The notes beneath the pieces are model-generated. The model saw only the letters and a program-made list of their open reading frames with translations, was not told the DNA's origin and did not search any database. A stretch of 55,644 nucleotides of DNA from Acidimicrobiia bacterium (lineage in GTDB: Bacteria; Actinomycetota; Acidimicrobiia; Acidimicrobiales; AC-14): positions 1-55,644 of the forward strand of contig JAHFUP010000030.1 of NCBI GenBank assembly GCA_023265025.1. Reading direction: 5' to 3'. This document shows, piece after piece, positions 9,262-18,070 of the stretch. The number at the start of each line of letters is the position of its first letter. The first letter of the stretch is position 1. Position numbers and translations under genes: made by a program.

Positions 9262-9884
9262 GACCGCGCTCCGGCCACCGCCACCGGGCCGCTGCTGAAG
9301 CTGGTGCCGGGAGGGCCGAACAGCGGGCCGCACGCCTTCTGGGCCGCCTGGAACACCTCGGAGTCCGGCGTGATACCCCCGCCGCCCGGCCCGCCGATCG
9401 TCACGCGGATGCCGCCACCCGAGAAATCGGGGTCGGGCATGTCGACGCCGTTGTCCCGCATGCACTGCGCGAGCTTCAGGGCGCGGTCCTGCTCCTTCGG
9501 GTCGATGGGACCGGGGCCGTCGCCGATGAGGTCCTCGAGAAAGTGGCGGCAGGCGCCGTCGGCCTCCTCGAAGCCCGCCGGCGGCCCCGAGGTGCCCGCC
9601 CTGACCTCGCCGCTGCCGGGCCCGGGGCCGATCATCACCCGGCCGCCGTCGGCGGCGACCGGGTCACCCATGTCGACGCCGTGCTCGCGCATGCACTTGG
9701 CGAAGTCGAGGCCGGCCTGGTGCGGGTCGGTCTCCTTGGTGTCCGCCGCCTTCTTGGCCGTGGAGCCGTCGCCGGCCGAGGCCACGCCGTCGGCCGACTC
9801 GCTCGGCGACCCGCCGCAGGCCGTCGCCAGCAGGCACAGGGCCAACCCGGCCGGCGCCAGCAGTGTCCTCACCCGTCGATGCAT
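9258..9884 (-). CDS. secreted lipoprotein with duplicated Cys-Met motif
   Basis: A 208-residue lipoprotein: basic start, hydrophobic stretch, and lipobox LATAC with acylated C23. Two near-identical helices, FAKCMREHGVDMGDP (61-75) and LAQCMRDNGVDMPDP (138-152), each with one Cys, are separated by a Gly/Pro-rich loop; two further Cys (C112, C185) may form disulfides. Lipoproteins with this repeated motif travel with MacB-like efflux operons in Actinobacteria, so it is probably an extracellular partner of the pump or a substrate sensor. It is the first gene of the operon, with a GGAGGAGGC ribosome-binding site before ATG 9884. Confidence 0.82.
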   Translation of the reverse strand: MHRRVRTLLAPAGLALCLLATACGGSPSESADGVASAGDGSTAKKAADTKETDPHQAGLDFAKCMREHGVDMGDPVAADGGRVMIGPGPGSGEVRAGTSGPPAGFEEADGACRHFLEDLIGDGPGPIDPKEQDRALKLAQCMRDNGVDMPDPDFSGGGIRVTIGGPGGGGITPDSEVFQAAQKACGPLFGPPGTSFSSGPVAVAGARS

Positions 9885-9961
9885 GTCTGCCTCCTCCGCC
9901 GGGCGGACGGTTGCCGCGCCGGCACGGGCAGTCCTACGGAATCGGGCCTGTCGCGGCCGTA

Positions 9962-9989
9962 AACCGCAGCGGTTATGCCACGGTTATGC
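9962..9989 (+). promoter_or_regulatory. putative response-regulator operator: palindrome and 11-bp direct repeats
   Basis: CGGTTATGC occurs twice (9970-9978 and 9981-9989) with starts 11 bp apart, one helical turn, which is the classic spacing for tandem binding of OmpR/PhoB regulators. AACCGC-A-GCGGTT (9962-9974) is a perfect palindrome overlapping the first copy. The site lies between the divergent efflux operon and the two-component operon, so the regulator at 10014 probably controls both. Confidence 0.5.
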
Positions 9990-10013
9990 GACCCCGAACA
10001 CCATGAGGTCGAG

Positions 10014-10670
10014 ATGCGAGTGCTGGTGGTGGAGGACGAGGAGGTGCTGGCCGACGCCATCGCCCGCGGGCTGCGGCGGGAGGCGATGGCCGTCGACGTG
10101 ACCCACGACGGCGCGACGGCTTTGGACCGCATCGCCGTCAACCGCTACGACGTCGTCGTCCTCGACCGCGACCTGCCCGTCGTCCACGGCGACGAGGTGT
10201 GCCGGCAGCTGGCCGCCGATCCGCTGGCGCCCCGCATCCTCATGCTGACCGCGTCGGCCGGCGTCGACGACCGCGTCGAGGGGCTGACCCTCGGTGCGGA
10301 CGACTACCTGGCCAAGCCCTTCGCGTTCGCCGAGCTGGTCGCCCGGCTGCGGGCACTGGCCCGGCGGGCGGGCAGCGCGCTCCCGCCGGTCATCGAGCGG
10401 GGCGCGATCAGCCTCGACCCCGCGCGGCGGGTGGCGTCGCGCGACGGTCGGTTCCTGCGCCTCACCAACAAGGAGCTGGCCGTGCTGGAGGTGCTGCTGT
10501 GCGCCGACGGGGCGGTCGTGAGCGCCGAGCAGCTCCTGGAGCGGGCGTGGGACGAGCACGCCGACCCGTTCACCAACGCAGTGCGGGTGATGATGGTCAA
10601 GCTGCGGCGCAAGCTCGGCAATCCGCCGGTGATCGAGACGGTCGCCGGCGCCGGCTACCGGATCCTCTGA
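10014..10670 (+). CDS. OmpR/PhoB-family response regulator (efflux-associated)
   Basis: A 218-residue regulator. The receiver (1-115) has E7/D8, phospho-acceptor D51 in VVVLDRDLP, T79 and K101 in LAKPF. The winged helix (about 125-218) ends with the usual AGAGYRIL. I chose ATG 10014 because the family starts at MRVLVVEDE and GAGG lies five bases upstream; an in-frame ATG at 9975 falls inside the operator repeats. Its kinase follows three bases downstream. The divergent ABC efflux operon is the likely target, a standard arrangement for envelope-stress or antimicrobial-peptide sensing. Confidence 0.93.
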   Translation: MRVLVVEDEEVLADAIARGLRREAMAVDVTHDGATALDRIAVNRYDVVVLDRDLPVVHGDEVCRQLAADPLAPRILMLTASAGVDDRVEGLTLGADDYLAKPFAFAELVARLRALARRAGSALPPVIERGAISLDPARRVASRDGRFLRLTNKELAVLEVLLCADGAVVSAEQLLERAWDEHADPFTNAVRVMMVKLRRKLGNPPVIETVAGAGYRIL

Positions 10671-10673
10671 GCG

Positions 10674-11888
10674 GTGCGCTTCCAGCCCACCATCCGCCTC
10701 CGGCTCACGCTGGTGTACGGCGGCATGTTCCTGCTGGCCGGGGCGGTCCTGCTGACCCTGAACTTCGCGCTGGTGAGGCGGAGCCTCGACCAGAGGGCGG
10801 GCGCGGTCGGCGTGCAGGTCGGGTCGAGCTTCGTCGCTCCCGCCCCCGACGGACTCGACTTCCTGCAACCGGTGACTGCGCCGGGGCCGGGCCAGCGGGT
10901 CTTCGTCTCCGACGGCCGGCCGCTGGACCAGGTGCTGGCGACATTCGAGGCGAAGCTGCGCGACGACGCCCTCCACCAGCTGGTGATCCAGTCGGGGCTG
11001 GCGCTCGGCCTGATGGCCCTGGCGTCCGTCGGCCTGGGCTGGGGGCTGGCCGGCCGGGTGCTGCGCCCCATCCAGGCCATGACGGTCACCGCCCGCCGGC
11101 TGTCCGACACGAACCTGCACGAGCGGCTGGCCATGGACGGGCCGGCGGACGAGCTCAAGGAGCTGGCCGACACCTTCGACGGCATGCTCGGCCGGCTGGA
11201 GTCGGCGTTCGAGAGCCAACGCCGGTTCGTGGCCAACGCCTCGCACGAGCTACGGACGCCACTCGCCATCCAGCGCACGCTCGTGGACGTCGCGCTGGCC
11301 GACCCCGACGCCACGCCCGAGGAGCTGCGGAGCATGGCCGCGTCGGTGCGGGTCGCCGTCGACCGCAGCGAGCGGCTCATCGACGGCCTCCTCGTCCTGG
11401 CGCGGAGCCAGCAGGGCGTCGGGCCGACGGCGACCGTCGACCTGGCGGAGCTGGCGGCGGCGGCCGTCGAGCAGGCCGGCCCGGAGATCGCCGGCGCCGG
11501 CCTCACGGTGCGGTGCGACCTGGCGCCGGCGCCGGTCGCCGGCAACCGCGTGCTGCTCGAACGGCTGGCGGCGAACCTGGTCGAGAATGCGGTGCGCCAC
11601 AACGTCGCCGGCGGCTGGGTGGAGGTGGCGACCGGTGCCGCCGGCGGCCGGGTGCGGCTTACCGTCCGCAACGGCGGCACGCCCATCCCACCGGAGCAGG
11701 TCACCGGGCTGTTCGCGCCGTTCCGGCGCCTCACGCCCGACCGCGTCGGGAGCAGCAAGGGCCAAGGGCTCGGGCTGTCGATCGTCGAGGCCGTCGCCAC
11801 CGCCCACCACGGGTCGGTGCGGGCCGAGGCGCCGGCGGCCGGCGGGCTGGCGGTCACCGTCGAACTGGCTGCAGTTGGCCGCGTATGA
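10674..11888 (+). CDS. membrane sensor histidine kinase (efflux-associated)
   Basis: A 404-residue kinase with membrane helices at about 13-34 and 103-128 enclosing a ~65-residue extracytoplasmic loop, HAMP (about 129-182), HisKA with H191 in NASHELRTP, N box ENAVRHN, and HATPase G box KGQGLGLSI. The small external domain suggests sensing at the membrane surface or with the neighbouring transporter. GTG 10674 lies three bases after the regulator stop. The gene ends inside a strong inverted repeat shared with the convergent monooxygenase gene. Confidence 0.92.
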   Translation: MRFQPTIRLRLTLVYGGMFLLAGAVLLTLNFALVRRSLDQRAGAVGVQVGSSFVAPAPDGLDFLQPVTAPGPGQRVFVSDGRPLDQVLATFEAKLRDDALHQLVIQSGLALGLMALASVGLGWGLAGRVLRPIQAMTVTARRLSDTNLHERLAMDGPADELKELADTFDGMLGRLESAFESQRRFVANASHELRTPLAIQRTLVDVALADPDATPEELRSMAASVRVAVDRSERLIDGLLVLARSQQGVGPTATVDLAELAAAAVEQAGPEIAGAGLTVRCDLAPAPVAGNRVLLERLAANLVENAVRHNVAGGWVEVATGAAGGRVRLTVRNGGTPIPPEQVTGLFAPFRRLTPDRVGSSKGQGLGLSIVEAVATAHHGSVRAEAPAAGGLAVTVELAAVGRV

Positions 11889-11905
11889 GCGGTCAACTGC
11901 AGCCA
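11866..11905. terminator. bidirectional hairpin between convergent genes
   Basis: TGGCTGCAGTTG (11866-11877) and CAACTGCAGCCA (11894-11905) pair perfectly, and inner CCGC/GCGG extends the stem. Both reading frames end within it, so it probably terminates both transcripts although no T tract follows. Confidence 0.6.
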
Positions 11906-12909
11906 AATGCCTCGGCGATCAGCTCATACGAGCGCAGCCGGGCCGCCGGGTCGTGGCAGACCGTCACCACGAGAAGCTCGTCCACCTCGAAGCTGCCGGC
12001 CAGCGACGTCAGCTCGGCATGCACGTGGGCCGGGTCGCCGACGATCGTGCCCGCTCGCGCCTGGGCCGCCTTGGCCTCCTCGACGTCGGTGAGGACCCGG
12101 GCGGCAGCATCCTCCGGTGACGGCAGCGGGCCACGTTCGGTGCCCTCCGGACGGAGCCGCCACACCTCGGCCGAGCGGGCCAGCCGGCGGGCCTCGGCAT
12201 CGGTGTCCGCGCACATCACCGCCACCGCCACCAGCGCCTGGGGCGCCGGCGCCGACTCCGACGGCTGGAAGCCCCGCCGGTAGGCAGCCACCACCTGGGG
12301 CCCGAACTCCGGCGTGATGAAGTGGGCGAAGGCGAAGGGCTGGCCGAGGTAGGCGGCCACCGCCCCGCTGTGGCTGCTCGACCCCAGCATCCACAGCCGG
12401 GGCACGATCACCCCGTCGGGCATGGCCCGCACCTTCTCGAACGGGTGTCCGGGGTCGAGCCCGTCGTGGAGGAAGCCGATGAGATCGACGACCTTGTCGA
12501 CGTAGCGCTCGTCGCCCCGGACGCCCGGCAGGTACTGAAGCGCGGCCTCGGTCACGGGGTCGGCACCCGGCGTCCGGCCGACGCCCAGGTCGATGCGGCC
12601 GGGGTGCAGGGCCGAGAGCGTACGGAAGGTCTCCGCCACTTTGAGCGGGCTGTAGTGCGATAACAGCACCCCGCCCGAGCCGACCCGGATCGTCGACGTG
12701 GCCGCGGCCACCGCGCCCACCAGCACCTCGGGCGACGTCGCGGCCAGCGAGCGGGTGCCGTGGTGCTCGGCCACCCAGTACCGGCGGAAGCCCATGGCCT
12801 CCGCGGCCCGGGCCAGGGCCAGCGTCTGCTGCAGGGCCTCGGCGGCCGTGGAGCCCTCCGGGACGGGCGACTGGTCGAGCACGCTGAGGGTGAGGGCCAC
12901 GGGTCGCAT
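11893..12909 (-). CDS. LLM-class flavin-dependent oxidoreductase (luciferase-like, MsnO8-like)
   Basis: A 338-residue TIM-barrel flavoprotein of the bacterial luciferase superfamily. The start RPVALTLSVLDQSPVPEG, the segment RYWVAEHHGTRSLAATSPEVLVG and the turn RIDLGVGRTPG are typical of MsnO8-like members. They use FMN or F420 to oxidise unidentified substrates. The start is ambiguous between two adjacent ATGs (12912, 12909); GCGGGGA lies just upstream. It faces yceH across a 32-base divergent promoter region. The substrate cannot be predicted. Confidence 0.9.
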   Translation of the reverse strand: MRPVALTLSVLDQSPVPEGSTAAEALQQTLALARAAEAMGFRRYWVAEHHGTRSLAATSPEVLVGAVAAATSTIRVGSGGVLLSHYSPLKVAETFRTLSALHPGRIDLGVGRTPGADPVTEAALQYLPGVRGDERYVDKVVDLIGFLHDGLDPGHPFEKVRAMPDGVIVPRLWMLGSSSHSGAVAAYLGQPFAFAHFITPEFGPQVVAAYRRGFQPSESAPAPQALVAVAVMCADTDAEARRLARSAEVWRLRPEGTERGPLPSPEDAAARVLTDVEEAKAAQARAGTIVGDPAHVHAELTSLAGSFEVDELLVVTVCHDPAARLRSYELIAEAFGCS

Positions 12910-12924
12910 CATTCCCCGCCGGGC

Positions 12925-12941
12925 GTCGTACCCTTGCACCC
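12925..12941. promoter_or_regulatory. divergent promoters sharing a TA step; leaderless for yceH
   Basis: TACCCT (12929-12934, plus) lies seven bases before GTG 12942. TACGAC (12930 to 12925, minus) could serve the monooxygenase. The two hexamers share the central TA. Confidence 0.45.
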
Positions 12942-13616
12942 GTGAACCTGACGCCGGTGCAGTCACGGGTCGTCGGTTGTCTCATCGAGAAGGAGATGGC
13001 GACTCCCGACAACTACCCGCTGACGATGAACGCCCTGATGGCCGCGTGCAACCAGACGTCGAACCGGAACCCGGTCACCAAGCTGGAGGAGCCCACCGTC
13101 GAGAACGCCCTGCAGAACCTGCGGGCCATGAACGTGGTGCGGATCGTCTACAGCCGCTCCAACCGGGCCGACAAGTTCCGCCACGTCCTCGACGAGATGC
13201 TGGCCCTCGAGCCCCAGCACCTCGCCATCCTCTCGGTCCTCATGCTTCGGGGCCCGCAGACCGCCGGCGAGCTGCGGTCCCGCACCGAGCGCCTGCACCC
13301 CTTCGCCACCCAGGAGGAGGTCGACGACGCCCTGCGCGAGCTCGCCGGCCGCAACGAGCCGCTCGCCGCCCGCCTCGAACGCCGGCCGGGCCAGAAGGAG
13401 AGCCGCTGGGCCCACCTGCTCGGTGGCGACCTCGCCGAGGCGCTGGCCGGCGACGACGATGACGGCGACGAGCACCGCCCCACGCACCGGGCCGACCGCC
13501 TGGCCGCACTCGAGGAGGCGGTGAACGACCTGCGGGCCGACCTGGAGCAGCTGCGGACGGCCCACCGCAACCTCGTCGCCCGGCTCGGCGAGTCGGACGA
13601 CCTCGCCGGTGACTGA
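12942..13616 (+). CDS. yceH: YceH-family (DUF480) protein
   Basis: A 224-residue protein with the DUF480/YceH fold of two winged-helix domains. It starts LTPVQSRVVGCLIEKEMATP and contains NYPLTMNALMAACNQTSNR and MLRGPQTAGELRSRTERLHPF, all strongly conserved in the family. The C-terminal ~45 residues form a charged helix (about 172-215) likely to be a coiled coil. YceH is widespread and has been linked to growth and stress phenotypes, but its biochemical role is unsettled. The GTG start has a leaderless -10 element. The gene overlaps the next by eight bases. Confidence 0.92.
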   Translation: MNLTPVQSRVVGCLIEKEMATPDNYPLTMNALMAACNQTSNRNPVTKLEEPTVENALQNLRAMNVVRIVYSRSNRADKFRHVLDEMLALEPQHLAILSVLMLRGPQTAGELRSRTERLHPFATQEEVDDALRELAGRNEPLAARLERRPGQKESRWAHLLGGDLAEALAGDDDDGDEHRPTHRADRLAALEEAVNDLRADLEQLRTAHRNLVARLGESDDLAGD

Positions 13617-15441
13617 CCGGCGTCCACCGTGGGCGGCGGCCGCCCTCATCGCGCTGGTCCTCGTCGCGCTGGCCGGCGCCGGCCCGGCCGGCGCCCAGAT
13701 CGCCAGAACCCAGATCGGCAGTGAGCGCATCTCCGCCTACGACGTCGACATCAAGGTCGAGTCGACGGGGTCGCTCCTGGTCACTGAGACGATCGACTAC
13801 GACTTCGGGTTCCTCCAGCGCCACGGGATCTTCCGAGAGATCCCCGTTCGGTTCGACTACGACAGCCGCTACGAGCGCATCTACCCGCTGAAGGTCATCT
13901 CGGTCGAGGGGTCGCCCGGCACCCCCGCCAAGTACAAGCAGGAGAGCATCGGCAGGGAGACCCGGCTCAAGATCGGCGACCCGGACAAGACCATCACCGG
14001 CGCCCACCGCTACCGGATCGTCTACCGGGTCGACGCCGCCCTCAACGGCTTCCCAGAGCACGACGAGCTGTACTGGAACGCCATCGGCACCGAGTGGACG
14101 GTCCCGATCGAGCGGGCCACTGTCCGGGTGACGGCGCCGGCGGCGATCGCCCAGGTCGCCTGTTTCGGCGGCGGGCAGGGCTCGCGCCTGCCGTGCTCGG
14201 AGGCCAACCGCGCCGGGCCGGCGGCCGGCTTCTCCCAGGGTGGGCTCCGGGCCGGCGAGGGGCTCACCGTGGTGGTCGGTTTCGCCAAGGGGGCGATGCC
14301 GGAGCCGGTCCCCGTCCTCGACGAGAAGTGGAGCCTGTCCCGCGCCTTCTCGGCCACGCCGGCCACGGTCGCCCTGACCCTGGCCCTGCTCGTTGCGGCC
14401 GTCGGCGGCGTGGCGAGCCTGGCCTGGCGGTCCGGCCGGGACCGCCGCTTCGCCGGCTCCCCTGTCGACGCCGCCTTCGCCACCGCCGGCCAGGAGGAGC
14501 CGGTGCGCCCGTCGTTCGGCCCCATTGGCCGGGAGGAGACGCCGGTCGAGTTCGTCCCCCCGGACGGCCTCCGCCCCGGCCAGGTCGGCACGCTCGTCGA
14601 TGAGGCGGCCAACACCCTCGACGTGACGGCCACCATCGTCGACCTGGCCGTACGCGGCTACCTGCGCATCGACGAGGTCCCGAAGAAGGGCTGGTTCGGC
14701 AAACCCGACTGGACCCTCACCAAGCTGAAGGACGGCGGCGACCTCCGCGTCTACGAGCGCTCGCTCCTCGACGGTCTGTTCAAGAGCGGCGACCAGGTGG
14801 AGCTCTCCGAGCTGCGCAACACCTTCGCCACCCGGCTCCAGAAAGTGGAGGAGGCGCTGTACGACGACGCCGTCGACCAGGGGTGGTTCGTGGGCCGGCC
14901 TGACAAGGTGAGGACGAAGTGGCGGGTGATCGGCGTGCTCGCCCTCCTCCTCGCCCTGACCATCGCGACCGTCCTCGCCGCGCTCACCCACGCCGGCCTG
15001 CTGGGGATCCCCCTCGTCGTCGGCGCCATCGCCCTGCTGGCCTCCGCCAAGCGGATGCCCCGCCGCACGGCGAAGGGCACCGGCGTGCTGCGGCGGGTGC
15101 AGGGGTTCCGCCGCTTCATCCTGGAGTCGGAGAAGGACAGGGCCCGGTTCGCCGAGCAGCAGCACCTGTTCTCCGAATACCTGCCCTATGCGATCGTGTT
15201 CGGCGCCACCGAGAAGTGGGCCCGGGCCTTCGCCGGCATCGACGGCGAGCTGCCCCAGCCGAACTGGTACGGCGGCTCCGGCGCGTTCACCGCGGTCGGC
15301 TTCTCCCACTCCATCGACGGCTTCGCCGTCACCACCGCCGGCACCATCACCTCCACGCCGGCGGGCTCGGGCGGGAGCGGATTCTCCGGCGGCGGGTTCT
15401 CGGGGGGCGGCGGCGGTGGGGGCGGAGGCGGTTCCTGGTGA
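13609..15441 (+). CDS. DUF2207 membrane protein
   Basis: A 610-residue protein: signal peptide (cleavage near AGA-Q at about 30), an extracytoplasmic beta-rich DUF2207 domain (about 40-220, with ITGAHRYRIVYRVDAALNGF), a membrane helix (about 247-268), a cytoplasmic winged-helix-like region (about 310-420), two further helices (about 438-480), and a C-terminal tail of Gly, Ser and Phe ending GGGGGSW. That layout and Gly tail match the YciQ/DUF2207 family of unknown function. GTG 13609 lies within the end of yceH, so the two are probably co-translated. Confidence 0.87.
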   Translation: MTDRRPPWAAAALIALVLVALAGAGPAGAQIARTQIGSERISAYDVDIKVESTGSLLVTETIDYDFGFLQRHGIFREIPVRFDYDSRYERIYPLKVISVEGSPGTPAKYKQESIGRETRLKIGDPDKTITGAHRYRIVYRVDAALNGFPEHDELYWNAIGTEWTVPIERATVRVTAPAAIAQVACFGGGQGSRLPCSEANRAGPAAGFSQGGLRAGEGLTVVVGFAKGAMPEPVPVLDEKWSLSRAFSATPATVALTLALLVAAVGGVASLAWRSGRDRRFAGSPVDAAFATAGQEEPVRPSFGPIGREETPVEFVPPDGLRPGQVGTLVDEAANTLDVTATIVDLAVRGYLRIDEVPKKGWFGKPDWTLTKLKDGGDLRVYERSLLDGLFKSGDQVELSELRNTFATRLQKVEEALYDDAVDQGWFVGRPDKVRTKWRVIGVLALLLALTIATVLAALTHAGLLGIPLVVGAIALLASAKRMPRRTAKGTGVLRRVQGFRRFILESEKDRARFAEQQHLFSEYLPYAIVFGATEKWARAFAGIDGELPQPNWYGGSGAFTAVGFSHSIDGFAVTTAGTITSTPAGSGGSGFSGGGFSGGGGGGGGGGSW

Positions 15442-15470
15442 CGCGCCGCCAGGGTGGGAGCGCGCCCATT

Positions 15471-15500
15471 TACACTTGCGCGGTGTCGAGCCGACCATGA
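15471..15500 (+). promoter_or_regulatory. promoter and five-codon leader frame before the PAS-GAF phosphatase
   Basis: TACACT (15471-15476) is a good -10 element, and six bases later GTG (15483) opens a five-codon frame (V-S-S-R-P) whose TGA overlaps the ATG of the next gene (ATGA, 15497-15500). The real gene has no ribosome-binding site, so it may be reached by reinitiation after this leaderless minigene. This is inference. Confidence 0.35.
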
Positions 15501-18070
15501 GTGACCGCATGCTCCTCATGACGCCCGGCGCGGTGCTGGACGCAGTCAGCCGGGCCGTCGTCGCCACCGACACCGACGGCACGATCCTCTACTGGAACCG
15601 CGCCGCACAGCTGCTCTACGGGTGGTCGCCCGACGAGGTCGTCGGCCGCAAGATCCTCGACGTCCTCGTCCCCCTCGATGACACCGAGGAGGTGGAGGAC
15701 GTCTTCGAGCGGCTCCCGGTCGGGGGCCAGTGGAGCGGCGACTTCCTCACCCGGCACAAGGAGGGGCACGTCCTCCGGGTGAACGTCGTCGACCGGCCGG
15801 TCCTCGACGACGACGGCCGGGTGATCGCCGTGGTGGGCGAGTCCGAGGACATCACCGAGGACCGTCGCCTCCAGGCGGAGCTGCGGGCCTCCCGCGACGA
15901 GCAGCGGCTGGCGCTGGCCGCCGGCCGGCTGGGGATCCTCCGGTGGGACCGGGCCACGACCGCGGTGAGCCTCGACGCCACCGCGGAGAGCCTGCTCGGG
16001 CTCGGGCCCGGCGCCTTCGACGGCACGTACGAGTCCTGGGCCGCCATGCTGTACCCGGACGACCGCAGCCGTGTCCTCGCCATGCTGGACCGCGCGGTGG
16101 ACCAGAAGGGGGCCTACGACCTCGAGTACCGCGTGGTCTGGCCCGACGGGTCGGTCCACTGGCTCCAGGGCCGCGGCCAGGTCACCCTCGACGAGGACGG
16201 GGTCGTCACCGGCCGCATCGGCTGCATGGCCGACATCACCGCCCGCCGGCTGGCGGACGAGGAGCGGACCCACCTCCTCGCCGTCGAGCGGTCGACCCGG
16301 GCGGACGCCGAGACGACGGCCACCCGCCTCCGAGGCCTGCAGGCCGTGACCATGTCGCTCATCCGGGCCGTCGACGCCCGTTCCGTGGCCCAGGCGGTCC
16401 TCACCGAGGGGGTGCCGGCGCTCGGCGGGCGGAGTGGCTCCATCCTGCTGGTGGCCGAGGACGGCGACAACGTCGACATCGTCCACGAGATCGGCTACCG
16501 GGAGGACGTCAAGTCCCGCTGGCGCACGTTCCCGCTGGCCGCGCAACTGCCGGCGAGCGACGCCATCCGGTGGGGCGAGATCGTGCTCCTCAACGGCCCC
16601 GAGGACCGTGACGCCCGCTACCCCGTCTTCCGCGACACGCCGGTCATGGATGACAAGGCGGTCGCCGTCGCCCCGCTGATCGACGAGGACGGCACCGCAT
16701 TCGGCGCCATGGTCGTCGGCTTCCCCGAGCGCCGCTCCTTCAGCGACGCCGACCTGCGGATCCTCTCGGCACTCGCGGCCCAGGCGGCGACCGCGCTGCG
16801 CCGCGCCGCCCTGTACGAGGACGCCCGGGAGGCGGCCGAGGCCGAGCGTGAGGCCCGGCTGGCGGCCGAGCGGGCCCAGGAGCGTCTCGCGTTCCTGGCC
16901 GAGGCGTCCTCGACGCTGGCGTCGTCGTTCCTGGACCTGGAGACGACGCTGGCCCAGGTCGTCGACCTCGCCGTCCCGCGCCTCGCCGACGGCTGCGCCA
17001 TCCAGCTGGTCGACGATCGGGGCACGAGCCGCCCGGTCGCGGTGTCCCACATCGACTCCACGAAGGTCGAGCACCTCCGCCGCATGGCCGACGGCGGCGA
17101 TCCTGCGGTCGACGGTATGGAGGGCTCGACCTCGGCCGTCATCGCCCTTCGCTCGCAGAGCCGGGCGGTGGGGGCTCTCACGCTCGTGGCCGAGGCCGGG
17201 AGGCAGCTGGAGGAAGCGGACCTCCAGCTGGCTGAGCAGCTGGCCGTACGGGCGGCCACCGCCATCGAGAACGCACGTCTCTTCGCCGACCGCAGCCGGG
17301 TGGCCCGGAGCCTCCAGGCCAGCCTGCTGCCGCCGAGCCTGCCCGCCATCCCGGGCCTCGAGCTGGGCGCCCGGTACGCGCCGGCCGGCGAAGGCGTGGA
17401 GGTCGGCGGCGACTTCTACGACGCCTTCGCGGTCGACGGCGACCGCTGGGTGCTCGTGGTGGGCGACGTCCGGGGCAAGGGCATCGACGCCGCCGCGGTG
17501 ACCGGCCTGGCTCGCCACACCATCCGCTCCATCGCCATGCACGAGGCCCGGCCCTCGACCATCCTGAGCCACCTCAACCGGGTTCTGCTGGCCGCCGAGG
17601 CCGACCGCCTCGCCGCGCTCCACTCGTCGGAGGAGACGCCGTGGGAGCTCACCGAGCCCCGCTTCTGCACGGTCGCCGTCGCCGTCGTGGAGCCGAAGGC
17701 GGGTGGCGCCTCGGTCGTCGTCTGCTCGGGCGGGCACCCGCTGCCCCTGGTGGCCCGCGCCAGGGGCGCCGTCGAGGCGGTCGGGAGGTCCGGGAGCCTG
17801 CTGGGGGCCTCCGCCACCATCGAGCTTCACGACGTCGACGTCGACCTCGGGCCCGGCGACACGTTGGTGTGCTTCACCGACGGCATCGTCGAGCGCCACC
17901 AGGGCCGGCAGTTCTTCGACGAGACCGGGGTCGCCCGGGTCCTTCGCGACGCGGCCGGCGCGGATGCTGCCACCGTCGCCGCCCGCGTCGAGCAGGAGGC
18001 CCGGAACCTCTTCACCGACAGCCCGCACGACGACATGGCCGTGCTGGTCGCCCGCGTGCGACCGGCATGA
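15497..18070 (+). CDS. PAS-PAS-GAF-GAF-SpoIIE sensor phosphatase
   Basis: An 857-residue cytoplasmic protein. PAS 1 (about 8-125) has AVVATDTDGTILYWN and WSPDEVVG. PAS 2 (about 131-255) has the PAC end GRIGCMADITARR. Two GAF-like domains (about 285-440 and 465-595) are joined by a coiled-coil linker rich in Ala, Glu and Arg (about 440-462). The C-terminal PP2C domain of the SpoIIE/RsbU type (about 615-855) has the metal-binding GGDFYDAF, VVGDVRGKG, FTDGIVE and DDMAVL. Such proteins dephosphorylate anti-sigma-factor antagonists in partner-switching cascades. The next gene overlaps by four bases (ATGA) and is an RsbW-like ATPase, so this is a sensing-plus-switch pair. No STAS antagonist is encoded in the window. 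Confidence 0.92.
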   Translation: MSDRMLLMTPGAVLDAVSRAVVATDTDGTILYWNRAAQLLYGWSPDEVVGRKILDVLVPLDDTEEVEDVFERLPVGGQWSGDFLTRHKEGHVLRVNVVDRPVLDDDGRVIAVVGESEDITEDRRLQAELRASRDEQRLALAAGRLGILRWDRATTAVSLDATAESLLGLGPGAFDGTYESWAAMLYPDDRSRVLAMLDRAVDQKGAYDLEYRVVWPDGSVHWLQGRGQVTLDEDGVVTGRIGCMADITARRLADEERTHLLAVERSTRADAETTATRLRGLQAVTMSLIRAVDARSVAQAVLTEGVPALGGRSGSILLVAEDGDNVDIVHEIGYREDVKSRWRTFPLAAQLPASDAIRWGEIVLLNGPEDRDARYPVFRDTPVMDDKAVAVAPLIDEDGTAFGAMVVGFPERRSFSDADLRILSALAAQAATALRRAALYEDAREAAEAEREARLAAERAQERLAFLAEASSTLASSFLDLETTLAQVVDLAVPRLADGCAIQLVDDRGTSRPVAVSHIDSTKVEHLRRMADGGDPAVDGMEGSTSAVIALRSQSRAVGALTLVAEAGRQLEEADLQLAEQLAVRAATAIENARLFADRSRVARSLQASLLPPSLPAIPGLELGARYAPAGEGVEVGGDFYDAFAVDGDRWVLVVGDVRGKGIDAAAVTGLARHTIRSIAMHEARPSTILSHLNRVLLAAEADRLAALHSSEETPWELTEPRFCTVAVAVVEPKAGGASVVVCSGGHPLPLVARARGAVEAVGRSGSLLGASATIELHDVDVDLGPGDTLVCFTDGIVERHQGRQFFDETGVARVLRDAAGADAATVAARVEQEARNLFTDSPHDDMAVLVARVRPA

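Noticed and set aside
13240-15582. Very long open frame (780 codons) on the minus strand opposite the DUF2207 and yceH genes
   Set aside because: Its product is Gly/Arg/Ala-rich low-complexity sequence typical of antisense frames in high-GC DNA; the plus-strand genes have recognisable domains. Many similar antisense frames were dropped for the same reason.
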